A stretch of 33,091 bases of DNA from Eubacteriales bacterium. GTDB taxonomy: Bacteria > Bacillota > Clostridia > Peptostreptococcales > Anaerovoracaceae. Positions 16,373 to 25,772 of the stretch are shown here, one piece after another. The stretch spans positions 1 to 33,091 of the forward strand of contig JAQXJR010000003.1 in NCBI GenBank assembly GCA_029009055.1, read 5' to 3'. The notes beneath the pieces are model-generated. The model was not told the DNA's origin, searched no databases, and saw only the letters and a program-made list of their open reading frames with translations. The translations under genes and the position numbers were made by a program. The stretch's first letter is position 1. The number at the start of each line of letters is the position of its first letter.

Positions 16373-17731
16373 ATGTATAAGATCTCATCTATTGGCAGGA
16401 TGTACTCCAGGAAACTGATCACTGCGGACCAGGCGGCAGAACTGGTAGAGAACGGAATGAGGATCCACTACAGCACAGGCTGCGGAGCTCCTTACGATAT
16501 AGACCTGGCTCTGGCCAGACGCGCTAAGTCCCTTAAGGACATCACAGTTCTGAGTAACATCACTATAACGGACGGACCTTTCGCTCTCTGCGACGCTTCA
16601 GAGAATAATGACAGGGTGAGGTTCGCTTCCTGCCACATGTCCGGAGCTGACAGAAAGATGAATAAGCAGGGCCGCTGCTGGTATTCCCCGATGCTCTTTA
16701 ACGAGCTCCCATATTACTGGGGAAATAACGGCGATGACATCGATATCGCCTTCATGCAGGTAGGACCTATGGATCAGTGGGGTAACTTTAACGTAGGCCC
16801 TCAGTCATCCGATATCTGGGCTGTTACTAAGGCAGCTAAGAAGGTAGTAGTAGAAGTAAATAATAAAATGCCTAGAGCTTTCGGCGAGAACGCTTATCTG
16901 AACATCGCAGACGTAGATTTCGTCGTAGAGGGAACGAACCACCCACTCGCTCAGATCCCGTCTAAAGATCCGACACCAGAAGATAAGAAGATCGCTGAGT
17001 TCGTAGTAGATAAGATCCAGAGTGGTTCCACACTCCAGCTCGGTATCGGCGGACTGCCTCAGGCTATAGGAACCATGCTGGCTGAGTCTGACGTTAAGGA
17101 CCTGTCAGGCCACACAGAGATGCTGGTAGACTCTTATGTAGACCTCTATAACGCTGGTAAGATCACAGGACATAAGCCTTCATACCCAGGTAAGATCGCT
17201 TACGGATTCGCCGGCGGAACACAGAAGCTCTACGACTTCATAGATGATAACCCTATATGCTACACAGTTCCTGTAAACGTAGTAAATAACGTACAGAACG
17301 TAGCTGACATTCCTAAATTCGTATCCATTAACGGATGCATCCAGCTCGACCTGTTCGGTCAGATAGCTTCTGAGTCAGTAGGTCCTCGCCACATCAGCGG
17401 TACAGGCGGCCAGCTCGACTTCGTACACGGCGCTTTCCTGTCACCGGGCGGACAGAGCTTCATCTGCCTCCACTCAACTAGGAAGAATAAGGACGGCAGC
17501 CTGTCATCGCTCATTAATCCGACACTGCCGGAAGGATCTATCGTAACGACACCGAGAGCAGCTACTATGTACGTAGTAACAGAATACGGCGCTGCTAACC
17601 TTAAGGGTAAGAGCACATACGAGAGAGCTGAGGCTCTTATAAACATCGCTCATCCTGATTTCAGAGAGCAGCTCATTAAGGACGCTGAGAAGCTGGGTAT
17701 CTGGAAGAACACGAGTAAGTGCACCTGGTAG
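16373..17731 (+). CDS. Acetyl-CoA hydrolase/transferase family CoA-transferase
   Basis: A 452-residue cytosolic class I CoA-transferase of the butyryl-CoA:acetate / 4-hydroxybutyrate CoA-transferase group, exchanging CoA between an acyl-CoA and a carboxylate in fermentation. Glu249 in GHTEML aligns with the catalytic Glu that forms the glutamyl-CoA thioester in this group. LGIGGLPQAIG and the C-terminal SGTGGQLDF segment are further family marks. MYKISS at 16373 was chosen because AAAGGAAG lies about ten bases upstream; the longer reading frame runs through the structured leader. Codon use looks like that of a highly expressed gene. The acyl substrate cannot be fixed from sequence; no other butyrate or amino-acid fermentation gene is adjacent. 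Confidence 0.85.
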   Translation: MYKISSIGRMYSRKLITADQAAELVENGMRIHYSTGCGAPYDIDLALARRAKSLKDITVLSNITITDGPFALCDASENNDRVRFASCHMSGADRKMNKQGRCWYSPMLFNELPYYWGNNGDDIDIAFMQVGPMDQWGNFNVGPQSSDIWAVTKAAKKVVVEVNNKMPRAFGENAYLNIADVDFVVEGTNHPLAQIPSKDPTPEDKKIAEFVVDKIQSGSTLQLGIGGLPQAIGTMLAESDVKDLSGHTEMLVDSYVDLYNAGKITGHKPSYPGKIAYGFAGGTQKLYDFIDDNPICYTVPVNVVNNVQNVADIPKFVSINGCIQLDLFGQIASESVGPRHISGTGGQLDFVHGAFLSPGGQSFICLHSTRKNKDGSLSSLINPTLPEGSIVTTPRAATMYVVTEYGAANLKGKSTYERAEALINIAHPDFREQLIKDAEKLGIWKNTSKCTW

Positions 17732-17951
17732 GATCTAGAGGGCGCCGAGACGGGCGGAGCCTGAAGAGACGGATCGACTTTGCTGTGTAGATAAGTGAAG
17801 AAAACTTCATGAGAGGATGGGCGTAAGAGTTAGCCACAGACCTTGAAAGAAACAGCGGAGAGTAGTAAGATATTCTTTCGTGCCGGGCGTGAGCCGCGGG
17901 ACGGACATAGCATGTAAATACTTTTAATTAGAAAGGACGAGGTGCGAGAAT

Positions 17952-19394
17952 ATGTCTGAGAAGGACAGAACCATTTATACCAGCCCGCTTTCAGAGCGTT
18001 ATCCTAGCAAAGAAATGAAATACCTCTTCTCTCCTGAGAAGAAATTCCGTACATGGAGAAGGCTTTGGATCGCGCTGGCTGAATCCGAGAAGGAGCTCGG
18101 TCTGGATATTACGGACGAGCAGATAGAGGAACTGAAGGCTCATAAGGATGACGTTAACTATGAGGTGGCAGAGGCGAGAGAGAAGGTCGTAAGACACGAC
18201 GTCATGTCACATGTTTACGCTTATGGACAGCAGTGCCCGAAGGCTAAGGGAATAATCCACCTCGGCGCTACATCATGCTATGTAGGAGATAACACGGACC
18301 TCATCATAATAAGCGAGGCCCTGGACCTGATCAGAGAGAAGCTGGTTAACGCTATAGATAAGCTGGCTAAGTTCGCTGATGAGTATAAGGACCTGCCGAC
18401 GCTGGCATTCACGCATTACCAGCCAGCTCAGCCTACGACAGTAGGTAAGAGGGCGACGCTGTGGCTGAACGATCTCGTTTCAGACCTGGAGGATCTGGAC
18501 TACGTTAGGAGCACCATTAAGCTCCTGGGTTCTAAGGGAACGACCGGGACACAGGCTTCATTCTTGGAGCTCTTTAACGGAGACCACGAGAAGTGCAGAA
18601 AGCTGGATAAGAAGATAGCCGAGAAGATGGGCTTCGACGGCTGCTATCCGGTTTCCGGACAGACATATTCCAGGAAGGTGGATTCTAGGGTACTCTTCGT
18701 ACTGTCGAACATAGCTCAGTCCGCTCATAAATTCTCTAACGACATCAGACTCCTCCAGCACATGAAGGAAGTCGAAGAGCCGTTCGAGAAGAACCAGATC
18801 GGTTCCTCAGCTATGGCTTATAAGAGAAATCCTATGAGATCCGAGAGAATGGCGTCTCTGGCGAATTACGTTATGAGCGACACATTCAACCCGCAGATAA
18901 CAGCGGCTACACAGTGGTTCGAGCGTACGCTGGATGACTCAGCCAACAGAAGACTCAGCCTGTCTGAGGGATTCCTGGCTACAGACTCTATCCTGGAGCT
19001 TTACATTAATATCTCTGAGGGTCTGGTCGTATATCCTAAGGTCATCAGGGCTCACCTCATGGCGGAGCTTCCGTTCATGGCGACAGAGAACATCATGATG
19101 GACGCTGTTAAGGCTGGCGGAGACAGACAGGAGCTGCATGAGAAGATCAGAGAACTCTCCATGCAGGCAGCTAAGGTAGTTAAGGAAGAGGGTAAGCCGA
19201 ACGACCTGCTCGACAGGATAGCGGCGGATCCTGCTTTCCACACTTCTAAGGAAGCTCTGGAGAGCGTTCTTAAGCCTGAGAACTACGTAGGCAGAGCGCC
19301 TGAGCAGACGACAGAGTTCCTGAGCGAGGTCATTAAACCGATCCTGGACGCTAATAAGGACGAGCTGGGCCTCGAGGCGGAGATCGACGTATAG
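17952..19394 (+). CDS. purB: Adenylosuccinate lyase
   Basis: PurB removes fumarate from SAICAR and from adenylosuccinate, serving both IMP synthesis and the IMP-to-AMP branch. The 480-residue protein carries the fumarase/lyase signature [11 protein letters not shown] at 284-294, with the mobile-loop catalytic Ser. [12 protein letters not shown] and [11 protein letters not shown] supply substrate-binding segments. AAGGACGAGGTG precedes the ATG. The 220-bp gap before it shows no riboswitch that I could recognise. A strong terminator follows, then purA. Codon pairs show the window's NNT-AAG rule clearly (18 NNT-AAG and no NNC-AAG by my reading). Confidence 0.95.
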   Translation: MSEKDRTIYTSPLSERYPSKEMKYLFSPEKKFRTWRRLWIALAESEKELGLDITDEQIEELKAHKDDVNYEVAEAREKVVRHDVMSHVYAYGQQCPKAKGIIHLGATSCYVGDNTDLIIISEALDLIREKLVNAIDKLAKFADEYKDLPTLAFTHYQPAQPTTVGKRATLWLNDLVSDLEDLDYVRSTIKLLGSKGTTGTQASFLELFNGDHEKCRKLDKKIAEKMGFDGCYPVSGQTYSRKVDSRVLFVLSNIAQSAHKFSNDIRLLQHMKEVEEPFEKNQIGSSAMAYKRNPMRSERMASLANYVMSDTFNPQITAATQWFERTLDDSANRRLSLSEGFLATDSILELYINISEGLVVYPKVIRAHLMAELPFMATENIMMDAVKAGGDRQELHEKIRELSMQAAKVVKEEGKPNDLLDRIAADPAFHTSKEALESVLKPENYVGRAPEQTTEFLSEVIKPILDANKDELGLEAEIDV

Positions 19395-19413
19395 TTTTTC
19401 ATCGAAGTTAAAT

Positions 19414-19490
19414 GCCCGAGCCGGGGAAAGCGCGGAAACGCTTTGCTAAATATAGCAAAGCCAAGCCGGCCGCCCCGGCAGGGCGTTTTT
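19414..19490 (+). terminator. Long compound terminator of purB with an internal GCTTTGCT/AGCAAAGC hairpin
   Basis: Outer arms GCCC-gag-CCGGGG (19414-19426) pair with CCCCGG-ca-GGGC (19473-19484), followed by five T at 19486-19490. Inside the large loop lies a perfect hairpin, GCTTTGCTA (19440-19448) with TAGCAAAGC (19453-19461), so the folded RNA would be branched. Confidence 0.8.
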
Positions 19491-19613
19491 CACTTATATA
19501 AACTCTCCGGAAGGGGGCGGCTTCGGATATGAGGCCGGGCGCCATCTTCCGCGGCAGAGCAACATATTTCCCAATTAAATTATTTTCTTTGAAACGTAAG
19601 GGGGATCAGAATC

Positions 19614-20903
19614 ATGGTCAGAGCGATCGTAGGAGTTAACTGGGGCGACGAAGGTAAGGGTAAGATCACGGACAGCCTCGCTGGCGACGCGGATATAGTC
19701 GTAAGATTCCAGGGCGGAGCTAACGCCGGACATACCATTAAGAATCAGTACGGTAAGTTCTCGCTTCACATGCTGCCATCAGGAGTTTTCTATCCGGGAA
19801 CGACATGCATAATCGGTAACGGAGTAGCGCTGAACCTGCCTAAGCTGAAGGAAGAGCTGGACAGCCTGGAGAGTCAGGGAGTTCCGGCGCCGCACCTTCT
19901 CGTGTCAGACAGAGCGCAGCTGGTGATGCCATACCACATCCTGCTCGATATGTATGAGGAAGAGAGGCTGGGAGGCCACTCATTCGGTTCTACTAAGTCC
20001 GGAATCGCGCCTTGCTACTCTGATAAGGCAGCTAAGATCGGCTTCCAGGTAAACGAGCTGTTCATGCCTGAGAAGGAGCTGAGAGAGCGTATCGAAAACG
20101 TCTGCACTCTTAAGAACACTATGTTCAAATACCTCTATCATAAGCCGGAGCTCGATCCTAACGAACTCTACGACATCATGATGGACTATAAGGAAATCGT
20201 TAAGCCGTACATTTGCAACACATCGGCTTACCTGAACGACGCTATAGACGATGGTAAGACCATCCTGCTCGAGGGTCAGCTGGGTTCCATGAAGGACCTG
20301 GATCACGGTATCTACCCTATGACGACATCTTCCAACACTACAGCGGCTTTCGGAGCTGTAGGAGCAGGCATCCCACCGTATGCCATCACAGATGTAGTAG
20401 CCATCTCTAAGGCTTACTCATCATCTGTAGGAGCCGGAGCCTTCGTTTCCGAGATATTCGGGGAAGAGGCTGACGAGCTCAGAAAGCGCGGCGGCGATGG
20501 CGGAGAGTTCGGCGCTACTACAGGAAGACCTAGAAGAGTCGGCTGGTATGACTGCGTGGCTTCCAGATACGGCTGCAGAGTGCAGGGCGCTACGGAAGTA
20601 GCTCTTACAGTGCTGGATCCTCTGGGCTACCTGGACGAGATCCCAATCTGCGTAGGTTATGACATCGGAGGCAGAGTCGTTACGGAATTCCCTAACACGA
20701 CATACCTCTATAAGGCTAAGCCTGTATATGAGAAACTCCCAGGCTGGAAGTGCGACATCACAGGCATCAGGAACTGGGACGACCTGCCGGAAGCTTGTAA
20801 GAACTACGTAGACGAGATAGAGAGAAGGATAGGATATCCTATCACCATGGTCTCCAACGGCCCAGCCAGAGAAGACCTGATAAAGCGTACACCTAAGCTG
20901 TAG
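19614..20903 (+). CDS. purA: Adenylosuccinate synthetase
   Basis: PurA condenses IMP with aspartate, spending GTP, to give adenylosuccinate, which PurB then cleaves to AMP. The 429-residue protein has the P-loop GDEGKGK at residues 11-17, QGGANAGHT with the catalytic His, and TTGRPRRVGW. AAGGGGGA lies nine bases before the ATG. It is on the same strand as purB but separated by a terminator and 219 bases, so it probably has its own promoter, although no convincing one was found in 19491-19613. Confidence 0.95.
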   Translation: MVRAIVGVNWGDEGKGKITDSLAGDADIVVRFQGGANAGHTIKNQYGKFSLHMLPSGVFYPGTTCIIGNGVALNLPKLKEELDSLESQGVPAPHLLVSDRAQLVMPYHILLDMYEEERLGGHSFGSTKSGIAPCYSDKAAKIGFQVNELFMPEKELRERIENVCTLKNTMFKYLYHKPELDPNELYDIMMDYKEIVKPYICNTSAYLNDAIDDGKTILLEGQLGSMKDLDHGIYPMTTSSNTTAAFGAVGAGIPPYAITDVVAISKAYSSSVGAGAFVSEIFGEEADELRKRGGDGGEFGATTGRPRRVGWYDCVASRYGCRVQGATEVALTVLDPLGYLDEIPICVGYDIGGRVVTEFPNTTYLYKAKPVYEKLPGWKCDITGIRNWDDLPEACKNYVDEIERRIGYPITMVSNGPAREDLIKRTPKL

Positions 20904-20961
20904 GAAGGGGTATAGGCTGCGACTCTAAGGCAGCCGAGCCGGCTATAGCAGGGGAATGGAT

Positions 20962-20991
20962 TTGCTGCTGTAGAAAACCGGATGATATAAA
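20962..20991 (+). promoter_or_regulatory. Predicted alr promoter
   Basis: TTGCTG (20962-20967), 18 bases, TATAAA (20986-20991), with TG one base before the -10 (TGATATAAA), so an extended -10 promoter. The start codon follows about 25 bases later, giving a short leader. Confidence 0.55.
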
Positions 20992-21015
20992 CTGTTGTAA
21001 GGAGGAGAAATCAGT

Positions 21016-22188
21016 ATGTATAAGGATGCTCTTAGGTCTGTATGGGCAGAGATAAACCTGAGCAACTTAGAATTCAATCTTAAGAATATCCGCGATAAGG
21101 TCGGAGCCGATAAGGAGCTGATAGCGGTCATAAAGGCAGACGCCTATGGCTGTGGCTGCATACCTATCGCTGAGACATTGAGGCGTAACGGCGTTAAGAC
21201 ATTCGCAGTTTCCACACTTAGCGAGGTCGTGACACTGAGGAGGGCAGGAGCTAAGGAGAATATCATCATCCTCGGCATAACACCGGGCCTCTACGCCGAT
21301 AAGATCGCTGAGTATGACGTGATACCGGCTGTCTGCACTGTGGATAACGCTGAGGCTATAAACGAAGCCGCGGGCAGGCTCGGTAAGAAGGTCAGGATCA
21401 TGATCGCCGTCGATACAGGTATGGGCAGGATAGGCTACCGCTGGGACGAGCAGGAGAGGGCCGCCGCGGAGATCAGCGAGATCGCGAAGCTGCCTAATAT
21501 AGAGATAACCTGCCTGTTCTCACACTTCGCTACAGCCGACGCCGCGGATAAGTCGTACGCCGAGCTCCAGCTTAAACGCTTTAACGAGTTCGCTGCCGCT
21601 ATGAAGGATACGGGTATCGACATCCCGGCTAAGACTATAGCGAATAGCGCTTCGGTGATGGAGCTCCCTGAGACCCACTTCGACGCTGTTAGACCTGGCG
21701 TCATCCTCTATGGATTCTACCCTTCAGACGAGGTGGACCCGACCCAGCTGGCGCTGAAGTCTTGCATGCAGGTGAAAGCCAACATAGTTTATCTGAAAGA
21801 GCTGAAGAAGGGCGACACGGTAGGCTATGGGCAGAAGTACACGGCTCCGGCGGACGGGACGAAGATCGCGACGATAAATCTGGGCTACGCTGACGGTTAT
21901 CCTAGGCCGTATTCTCCTGTCGGACGGGTCATAGTGGACGGTCACTATTGCGATCTGGCGGGAAATATCTGCATGGACCAGTGCATGATAGATGTGACGG
22001 ATGTCCCGGACGTTAAGGTCGGCGATGAAGTTATAGTCATGGGCGAGGATAAGAACGGCCTCGCCGTTACGGCAGAAGACATAGCGAACGCTACGGGGAC
22101 CATAAATTACGAGATAATCTGCGCTTTCGGCCAGAGGCTCCCGCGCGTATACGTGAGAAATGAGGACGACCCAGCTTTAGATCAGTAG
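21016..22188 (+). CDS. alr: Alanine racemase
   Basis: Alr is a PLP enzyme that makes D-alanine for peptidoglycan and teichoic acids. The 390-residue protein has the PLP lysine Lys40 in AVIKADAYG and the opposing catalytic Tyr271 in VGYGQKY. GYADGYPRPYS and AGNICMDQCMIDV are typical of the C-terminal beta domain. AAGGAGG is well placed before the ATG. It ends at a bidirectional terminator shared with the DUF2284 gene. Confidence 0.94.
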   Translation: MYKDALRSVWAEINLSNLEFNLKNIRDKVGADKELIAVIKADAYGCGCIPIAETLRRNGVKTFAVSTLSEVVTLRRAGAKENIIILGITPGLYADKIAEYDVIPAVCTVDNAEAINEAAGRLGKKVRIMIAVDTGMGRIGYRWDEQERAAAEISEIAKLPNIEITCLFSHFATADAADKSYAELQLKRFNEFAAAMKDTGIDIPAKTIANSASVMELPETHFDAVRPGVILYGFYPSDEVDPTQLALKSCMQVKANIVYLKELKKGDTVGYGQKYTAPADGTKIATINLGYADGYPRPYSPVGRVIVDGHYCDLAGNICMDQCMIDVTDVPDVKVGDEVIVMGEDKNGLAVTAEDIANATGTINYEIICAFGQRLPRVYVRNEDDPALDQ

Positions 22189-22214
22189 ATGGTCGGTCGT
22201 AAATACTTTGCAAA

Positions 22215-22258
22215 GAAAAAACCAGGCGGAACATTCTATGTACCGTCTGGTTATTTTA
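22215..22258. terminator. Bidirectional terminator between alr and the DUF2284 gene
   Basis: AACCAGGCGG (22220-22229) pairs with CCGTCTGGTT (22243-22252) including one G-T pair. TTATTTT follows on the plus strand, and an A-run at 22215-22221 gives T on the minus strand. Confidence 0.78.
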
Positions 22259-22297
22259 ATGGTCATATTAAAGTCATATTTCGGAATCGGCTCTGGC

Positions 22298-22819
22298 TTA
22301 TTTCCTCAGCAGGCCTCCGCATATGGTCATGTTCTTCATGACGCCGTCTTCCGGCCACTCTGTAGGTATATCGAAATACTCATCTATAGTGGTCATGACG
22401 TTACCGCCTATGGCTTCCAGTGAATGGCGCATCCAGCGAGGGTGGCGGCACGGCTTACCTATGATCCTGGCGCAGTTATCCACGCCGCAGAGGTCGCAGG
22501 TCCCGATGAGTAGGGCTCTGCTGCCTGGGTTCTCAGCCTCCATGGCGTAAAGCTCGAGCGCCAGCTGCTTCCTCTTATCATAGAAGAACTTCTGCAGGTC
22601 GCCCACATCTTCCCCCTCGAAGTCATACTGATGGCAGACCAGGACTATGGAATCATAGCTGTTCCAGACGTCCATAGGATCGAAATCGAACGGCGGGCAG
22701 GCCCAGTTCCTGCCCCAGATAGGACAGTGCTTACAGGCTTCCAGGGTCGCGTCATACTGCACGTGCTTCGGAACATATTCACTTAAAGGTACTGTTACCT
22801 GATACTTAGTATCCTTCAA
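22298..22819 (-). CDS. DUF2284 Cys-rich metal-binding protein
   Basis: A 173-residue protein of the DUF2284 group, predicted to bind metal or an iron-sulfur centre; function unknown. Cysteines cluster as C-x2-C (EACKHCP), ACPPF, and a second group CDLCG, NCAR and PCRHP. The start is TTG at 22819 with GGGAGG eight bases upstream. A nearer ATG at 22826 would encode only six codons in another frame. The gene is convergent with alr and lies 34 bases beyond the end of the phosphohexomutase gene on the same strand, so it may be the second gene of that transcript. Confidence 0.75.
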   Translation of the reverse strand: MKDTKYQVTVPLSEYVPKHVQYDATLEACKHCPIWGRNWACPPFDFDPMDVWNSYDSIVLVCHQYDFEGEDVGDLQKFFYDKRKQLALELYAMEAENPGSRALLIGTCDLCGVDNCARIIGKPCRHPRWMRHSLEAIGGNVMTTIDEYFDIPTEWPEDGVMKNMTICGGLLRK

Positions 22820-22853
22820 AACTCATGCCTCCCGAATCATATCTCTTTACATT

Positions 22854-24509
22854 CTATACTTCGAGAACAGAAATATCAAGGCAGTCATAACCACTGAGCA
22901 GGTCCTTAAGTATGGCCTTAAGCTTCTCCAGGCCGCCTTCCTCGTTGCATTCCACATTAAGCGGCATGATAGGGTCGTGCAGAGATTTTCTTATCAGGAA
23001 CCAGCCACTGACATCGCCCGTGAATTTCACTCTCACGCCCTCATAGTTCGGCCTAACGACCGAGAAGTGTATCCCAGCATTAGCAAAGGGAGCACCGGTT
23101 TCCTGCCCTTCGGCCCATTCTTCCACACCAGCGAGCACCGCGTCTCCCGCAGTCTGAAAATCATCGGCGTGAATAGGGAACCTGAACTCAGCCGCCTCCG
23201 CCGGATCCTGAAGGTCAGCTATGACAGAAGAGATAGCCTGGTCCTCAGCCTTTAGTAGAGCCGTTTTAACCACTATCCTGGTCGCCAGGAAGGCTCCGTC
23301 GTCCAGGAAATAGTTATCCCTGTAAGCCGCGTGCCCGGATGTTTCTATGGCGAGCATGCAGTCAGTTCCTGCCGCGTTCAGCTCCTGCCCCTTATTTATA
23401 ACGTTTCTATAGCCCCTCTGATACCTGAAATGGTGGAGGCCCAGGCGATTCTCCAGGAAGTCCTGAAGCTGGTCGGATGTGACACTGTCAGTAACAACAG
23501 TCGTTCCAGGGTGGTCCGGCGCTATGAGAGCGGCAGCCATGGCGACTATGCCGTTCCTAGATATCTCGCGTCCCTTCTCGTCCACGGCCGCGCTCCTGTC
23601 GACATCCGTATCGAATATGAGGCCGAGGTCGCATCCGCCTGAAACAGCCGCGTCCCTGATAGAGGCCATGGCGACCTTATTCTCAGGGTTAGGTATATGG
23701 TTAGGGAAACTTCCGTCCGGGTCCAGGTACCTGCTGGCGGAAGTGTCAGCGCCGAGAGGCTCCAATACTTTAGAAGCATAGAAGCCCGCGGATCCGTTTC
23801 CAGCGTCCACGGCTATTTTCAGACCTTTAAGTGGCTGGTCCGTCCCTAATGATTCTGTTCCCTTAAGTATTATGTCTCTAAGGTGCTTAGCGTATACGTC
23901 CATGAGGTCCGGCTCGCCCGCGCCCTCAGCAAAGGCGGATCCTGCCGCCCGGTCTTCGACTCTCGCTGCTTCGACTGCTGCTTCCGGGTCCATCTTAAGA
24001 GTGTCATCGCATGTCCCCGGACACATCTTCTCCTTCGGCAGCTCGCCCGCGTCTAGGGCTTCGGCTGTTTTCAATATCTCTGTGATATCAGCCTTCTCAG
24101 CTCCGCCTGAAACCGTGAAGAACTTAAGCCCATTCCTGTTATATGGTAAATGACTGGCCGTCACCATGACAGCCCCGTCAGCCTTAAACTCCGGGAAAAC
24201 TGTGGTCATGAACATGGCAGGAGTCGTCGCGAGGCCGCAGTCTATGATATTCGCGCCTTCTTCCCTCACGCCCGAGCAGAAAGCTCTGGCGAGCTTCTCC
24301 CCTGACAGCCTCGGGTCGCGCCCTATGGTGAGGCGGAGGCTCTGGGCCGTCTTACCGGCCCTCTCTTCCAGGAATCTTACGAAAGCCCTTCCGATGAGGG
24401 AAGCCCGTTCTGTATCCAGGTTCACGTCCTCGCCCGGAACGCCCGGCAGGGCCACACCGCGGATATCGCTTACGTTCTGCAGTTTCATCATTTCACTTTT
24501 ATCTGACAT
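22854..24509 (-). CDS. Phosphohexomutase (phosphoglucomutase/phosphomannomutase family)
   Basis: Interconverts hexose-1- and hexose-6-phosphates through a phosphoserine. Of about 551 residues, the four-domain alpha-D-phosphohexomutase fold shows the active-site Ser119 in TASHLPYNRNG, the magnesium loop DTDVD at 300-304, the sugar-specificity loop ETSGHA, and the phosphate-binding RPNYEGVRV near the C-terminus. An Ala/Glu-rich insertion sits around residues 165-185 before VYAKHLRD. MSDKSE was chosen as start because AAGGAG lies about ten bases upstream. Preference for glucose, mannose or glucosamine phosphate is not decided by the visible motifs. Confidence 0.87.
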   Translation of the reverse strand: MSDKSEMMKLQNVSDIRGVALPGVPGEDVNLDTERASLIGRAFVRFLEERAGKTAQSLRLTIGRDPRLSGEKLARAFCSGVREEGANIIDCGLATTPAMFMTTVFPEFKADGAVMVTASHLPYNRNGLKFFTVSGGAEKADITEILKTAEALDAGELPKEKMCPGTCDDTLKMDPEAAVEAARVEDRAAGSAFAEGAGEPDLMDVYAKHLRDIILKGTESLGTDQPLKGLKIAVDAGNGSAGFYASKVLEPLGADTSASRYLDPDGSFPNHIPNPENKVAMASIRDAAVSGGCDLGLIFDTDVDRSAAVDEKGREISRNGIVAMAAALIAPDHPGTTVVTDSVTSDQLQDFLENRLGLHHFRYQRGYRNVINKGQELNAAGTDCMLAIETSGHAAYRDNYFLDDGAFLATRIVVKTALLKAEDQAISSVIADLQDPAEAAEFRFPIHADDFQTAGDAVLAGVEEWAEGQETGAPFANAGIHFSVVRPNYEGVRVKFTGDVSGWFLIRKSLHDPIMPLNVECNEEGGLEKLKAILKDLLSGYDCLDISVLEV

Positions 24510-24613
24510 GGTAGATCGCTCCTTAATTTTAAGATCCAAGGGATAGCTGCGAAGCCTCTATTTACTGCAAAGTAAAACGCGTATGGCCTTTGCGGTATCC
24601 CATACTTATATCC

Positions 24614-24619
24614 ATTATA
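24614..24619 (-). promoter_or_regulatory. Possible -10 of the phosphohexomutase gene
   Basis: TATAAT on the minus strand, about 105 bases before the start codon, with a weak TTCCGG 17 bases upstream. It is the best candidate in the 218-bp divergent gap to sortase B. Confidence 0.4.
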
Positions 24620-24689
24620 CACTGACCCGGCGGCGGCCGGAAATATTATTCGGCTGATTCTTATGGGGAATCGGGCGGTATAAAAAGAT

Positions 24690-24700
24690 TGTGATATAAT
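24690..24700 (+). promoter_or_regulatory. Extended -10 promoter of sortase B
   Basis: TGTGATATAAT, identical to the element at 7732-7742. No usable -35. The start codon is 27 bases downstream. Confidence 0.6.
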
Positions 24701-24727
24701 GAATAAAAAATCGAAAGCGAGACAGAG

Positions 24728-25480
24728 ATGGCGGGAAAACACGGGAAGAAGAGTAAGGCCAGTAATTTGATACTGGATGTGATAATCGTAATACTGATAG
24801 GCGTTATCGCTTACAGCGGCTTTAAGGTATATACGATCATGAAGACGTACCGTAAGGGGACGGAGGCATATAATAAGATAGCGGAAGAGGCTCAGGTGAC
24901 GGAGAAGGAGTCTGAGGGGCTGGATCTGGACTGGGATAAACTACAGGCGAAGTATGACGATATAGCGGGCTGGCTCTACTGTAAGGGGACGGTCATAAAC
25001 TATCCGGTCGCGCGGGGAACGGATAACAGCTTCTACCTCCACCACTTACTGAACGGAAATTATGACGTTAAGGGGACCCTGTTCATAGACTGCAGGCAGG
25101 ATAAGCCTCTTAAGGATTTCTTGACAGTCATATACGGCCACCACATGTTCGATGGGTCCATGTTCGGGAACTTAGTGAAATACAGGAAGGCGAATTACTT
25201 TAAGAAGCATCCGACCATGATATACTCCACGCCGAAGCACGATTATAAGCTGAGGATTTTTGCCGGTAACACCATTCCGTCTGACAGCGATTTCTATAAA
25301 TTCGACTTCGCGACTAAGCGGGAGAAGGCAGAGTATCTGGAGAAACTGAGGGCGGAGTCCGAGATGGATTCTGACCTTAAGGTCACAGCGGATGATAAGA
25401 TCGTCATGCTCTCGACCTGCACGTATGAGTTCGAGGACGCCCGCTGGGTAGTCTACGCGAGACTGGATAAGATCGATTGA
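24728..25480 (+). CDS. srtB: Class B sortase
   Basis: A membrane-anchored cysteine transpeptidase that links surface proteins to the wall. Of 250 residues, one N-terminal helix (15-37) is followed by the extracellular sortase barrel. The catalytic triad is visible: His138 in IYGHHM, Cys231 in LSTCTYEF and Arg239 in ARWVVYAR. The class B assignment rests on the overall length, on WLYCKGTVINYPV and on the long insertion before the Cys strand. No protein with a sorting signal is encoded in the window, so its substrate lies elsewhere. The ribosome site is weak (GAGACAGAG). Confidence 0.88.
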   Translation: MAGKHGKKSKASNLILDVIIVILIGVIAYSGFKVYTIMKTYRKGTEAYNKIAEEAQVTEKESEGLDLDWDKLQAKYDDIAGWLYCKGTVINYPVARGTDNSFYLHHLLNGNYDVKGTLFIDCRQDKPLKDFLTVIYGHHMFDGSMFGNLVKYRKANYFKKHPTMIYSTPKHDYKLRIFAGNTIPSDSDFYKFDFATKREKAEYLEKLRAESEMDSDLKVTADDKIVMLSTCTYEFEDARWVVYARLDKID

Positions 25481-25502
25481 TAATGGGGGAGGTTATTTAG
25501 AT

Positions 25503-25772
25503 ATGATGTACCCATATATGACATTAAATGATGATACAGAGATCACCCATTCTGAGCGGAAGCCGGACGGGCGAGTAAAAGTATATATAGAAACCCCGGA
25601 TGAGAAGGATGGTTTTCATGACGCTACCTGCTGGCTGCCGGATTATAGCTGGGAGAATCATGGGTATTCAGAGGCTGAAATAGCATATTTCAAGCAGCTT
25701 ATCCGCGATAACGCGCATTTAATATTGGAATTTTCTGAAGAAGGGGGAATATTAAATGCCGAAGTTATATAG
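25503..25772 (+). CDS. Small acidic protein of unknown function, partner of the DUF4160 gene
   Basis: An 89-residue acidic protein (MYPYMTLNDDTEITHSE at the start) with no membrane segment. I recall similar small hypotheticals from Clostridia but no assigned function. GGGGGAGG at 25485-25492 gives a good start at 25503, with a second ATG directly after it. It overlaps the next gene by 17 bases, so the two are translated as a pair. The region is more AT-rich than its neighbours and contains TTC-AAG, a codon pair otherwise avoided here, hinting at recent acquisition. Confidence 0.65.
   Translation: MMYPYMTLNDDTEITHSERKPDGRVKVYIETPDEKDGFHDATCWLPDYSWENHGYSEAEIAYFKQLIRDNAHLILEFSEEGGILNAEVI

Noticed and set aside
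22820-22826. ATG at 22826 as start of the DUF2284 gene
   Set aside because: It is out of frame and encodes only six codons before a stop; TTG at 22819 has the better spacing from GGGAGG.
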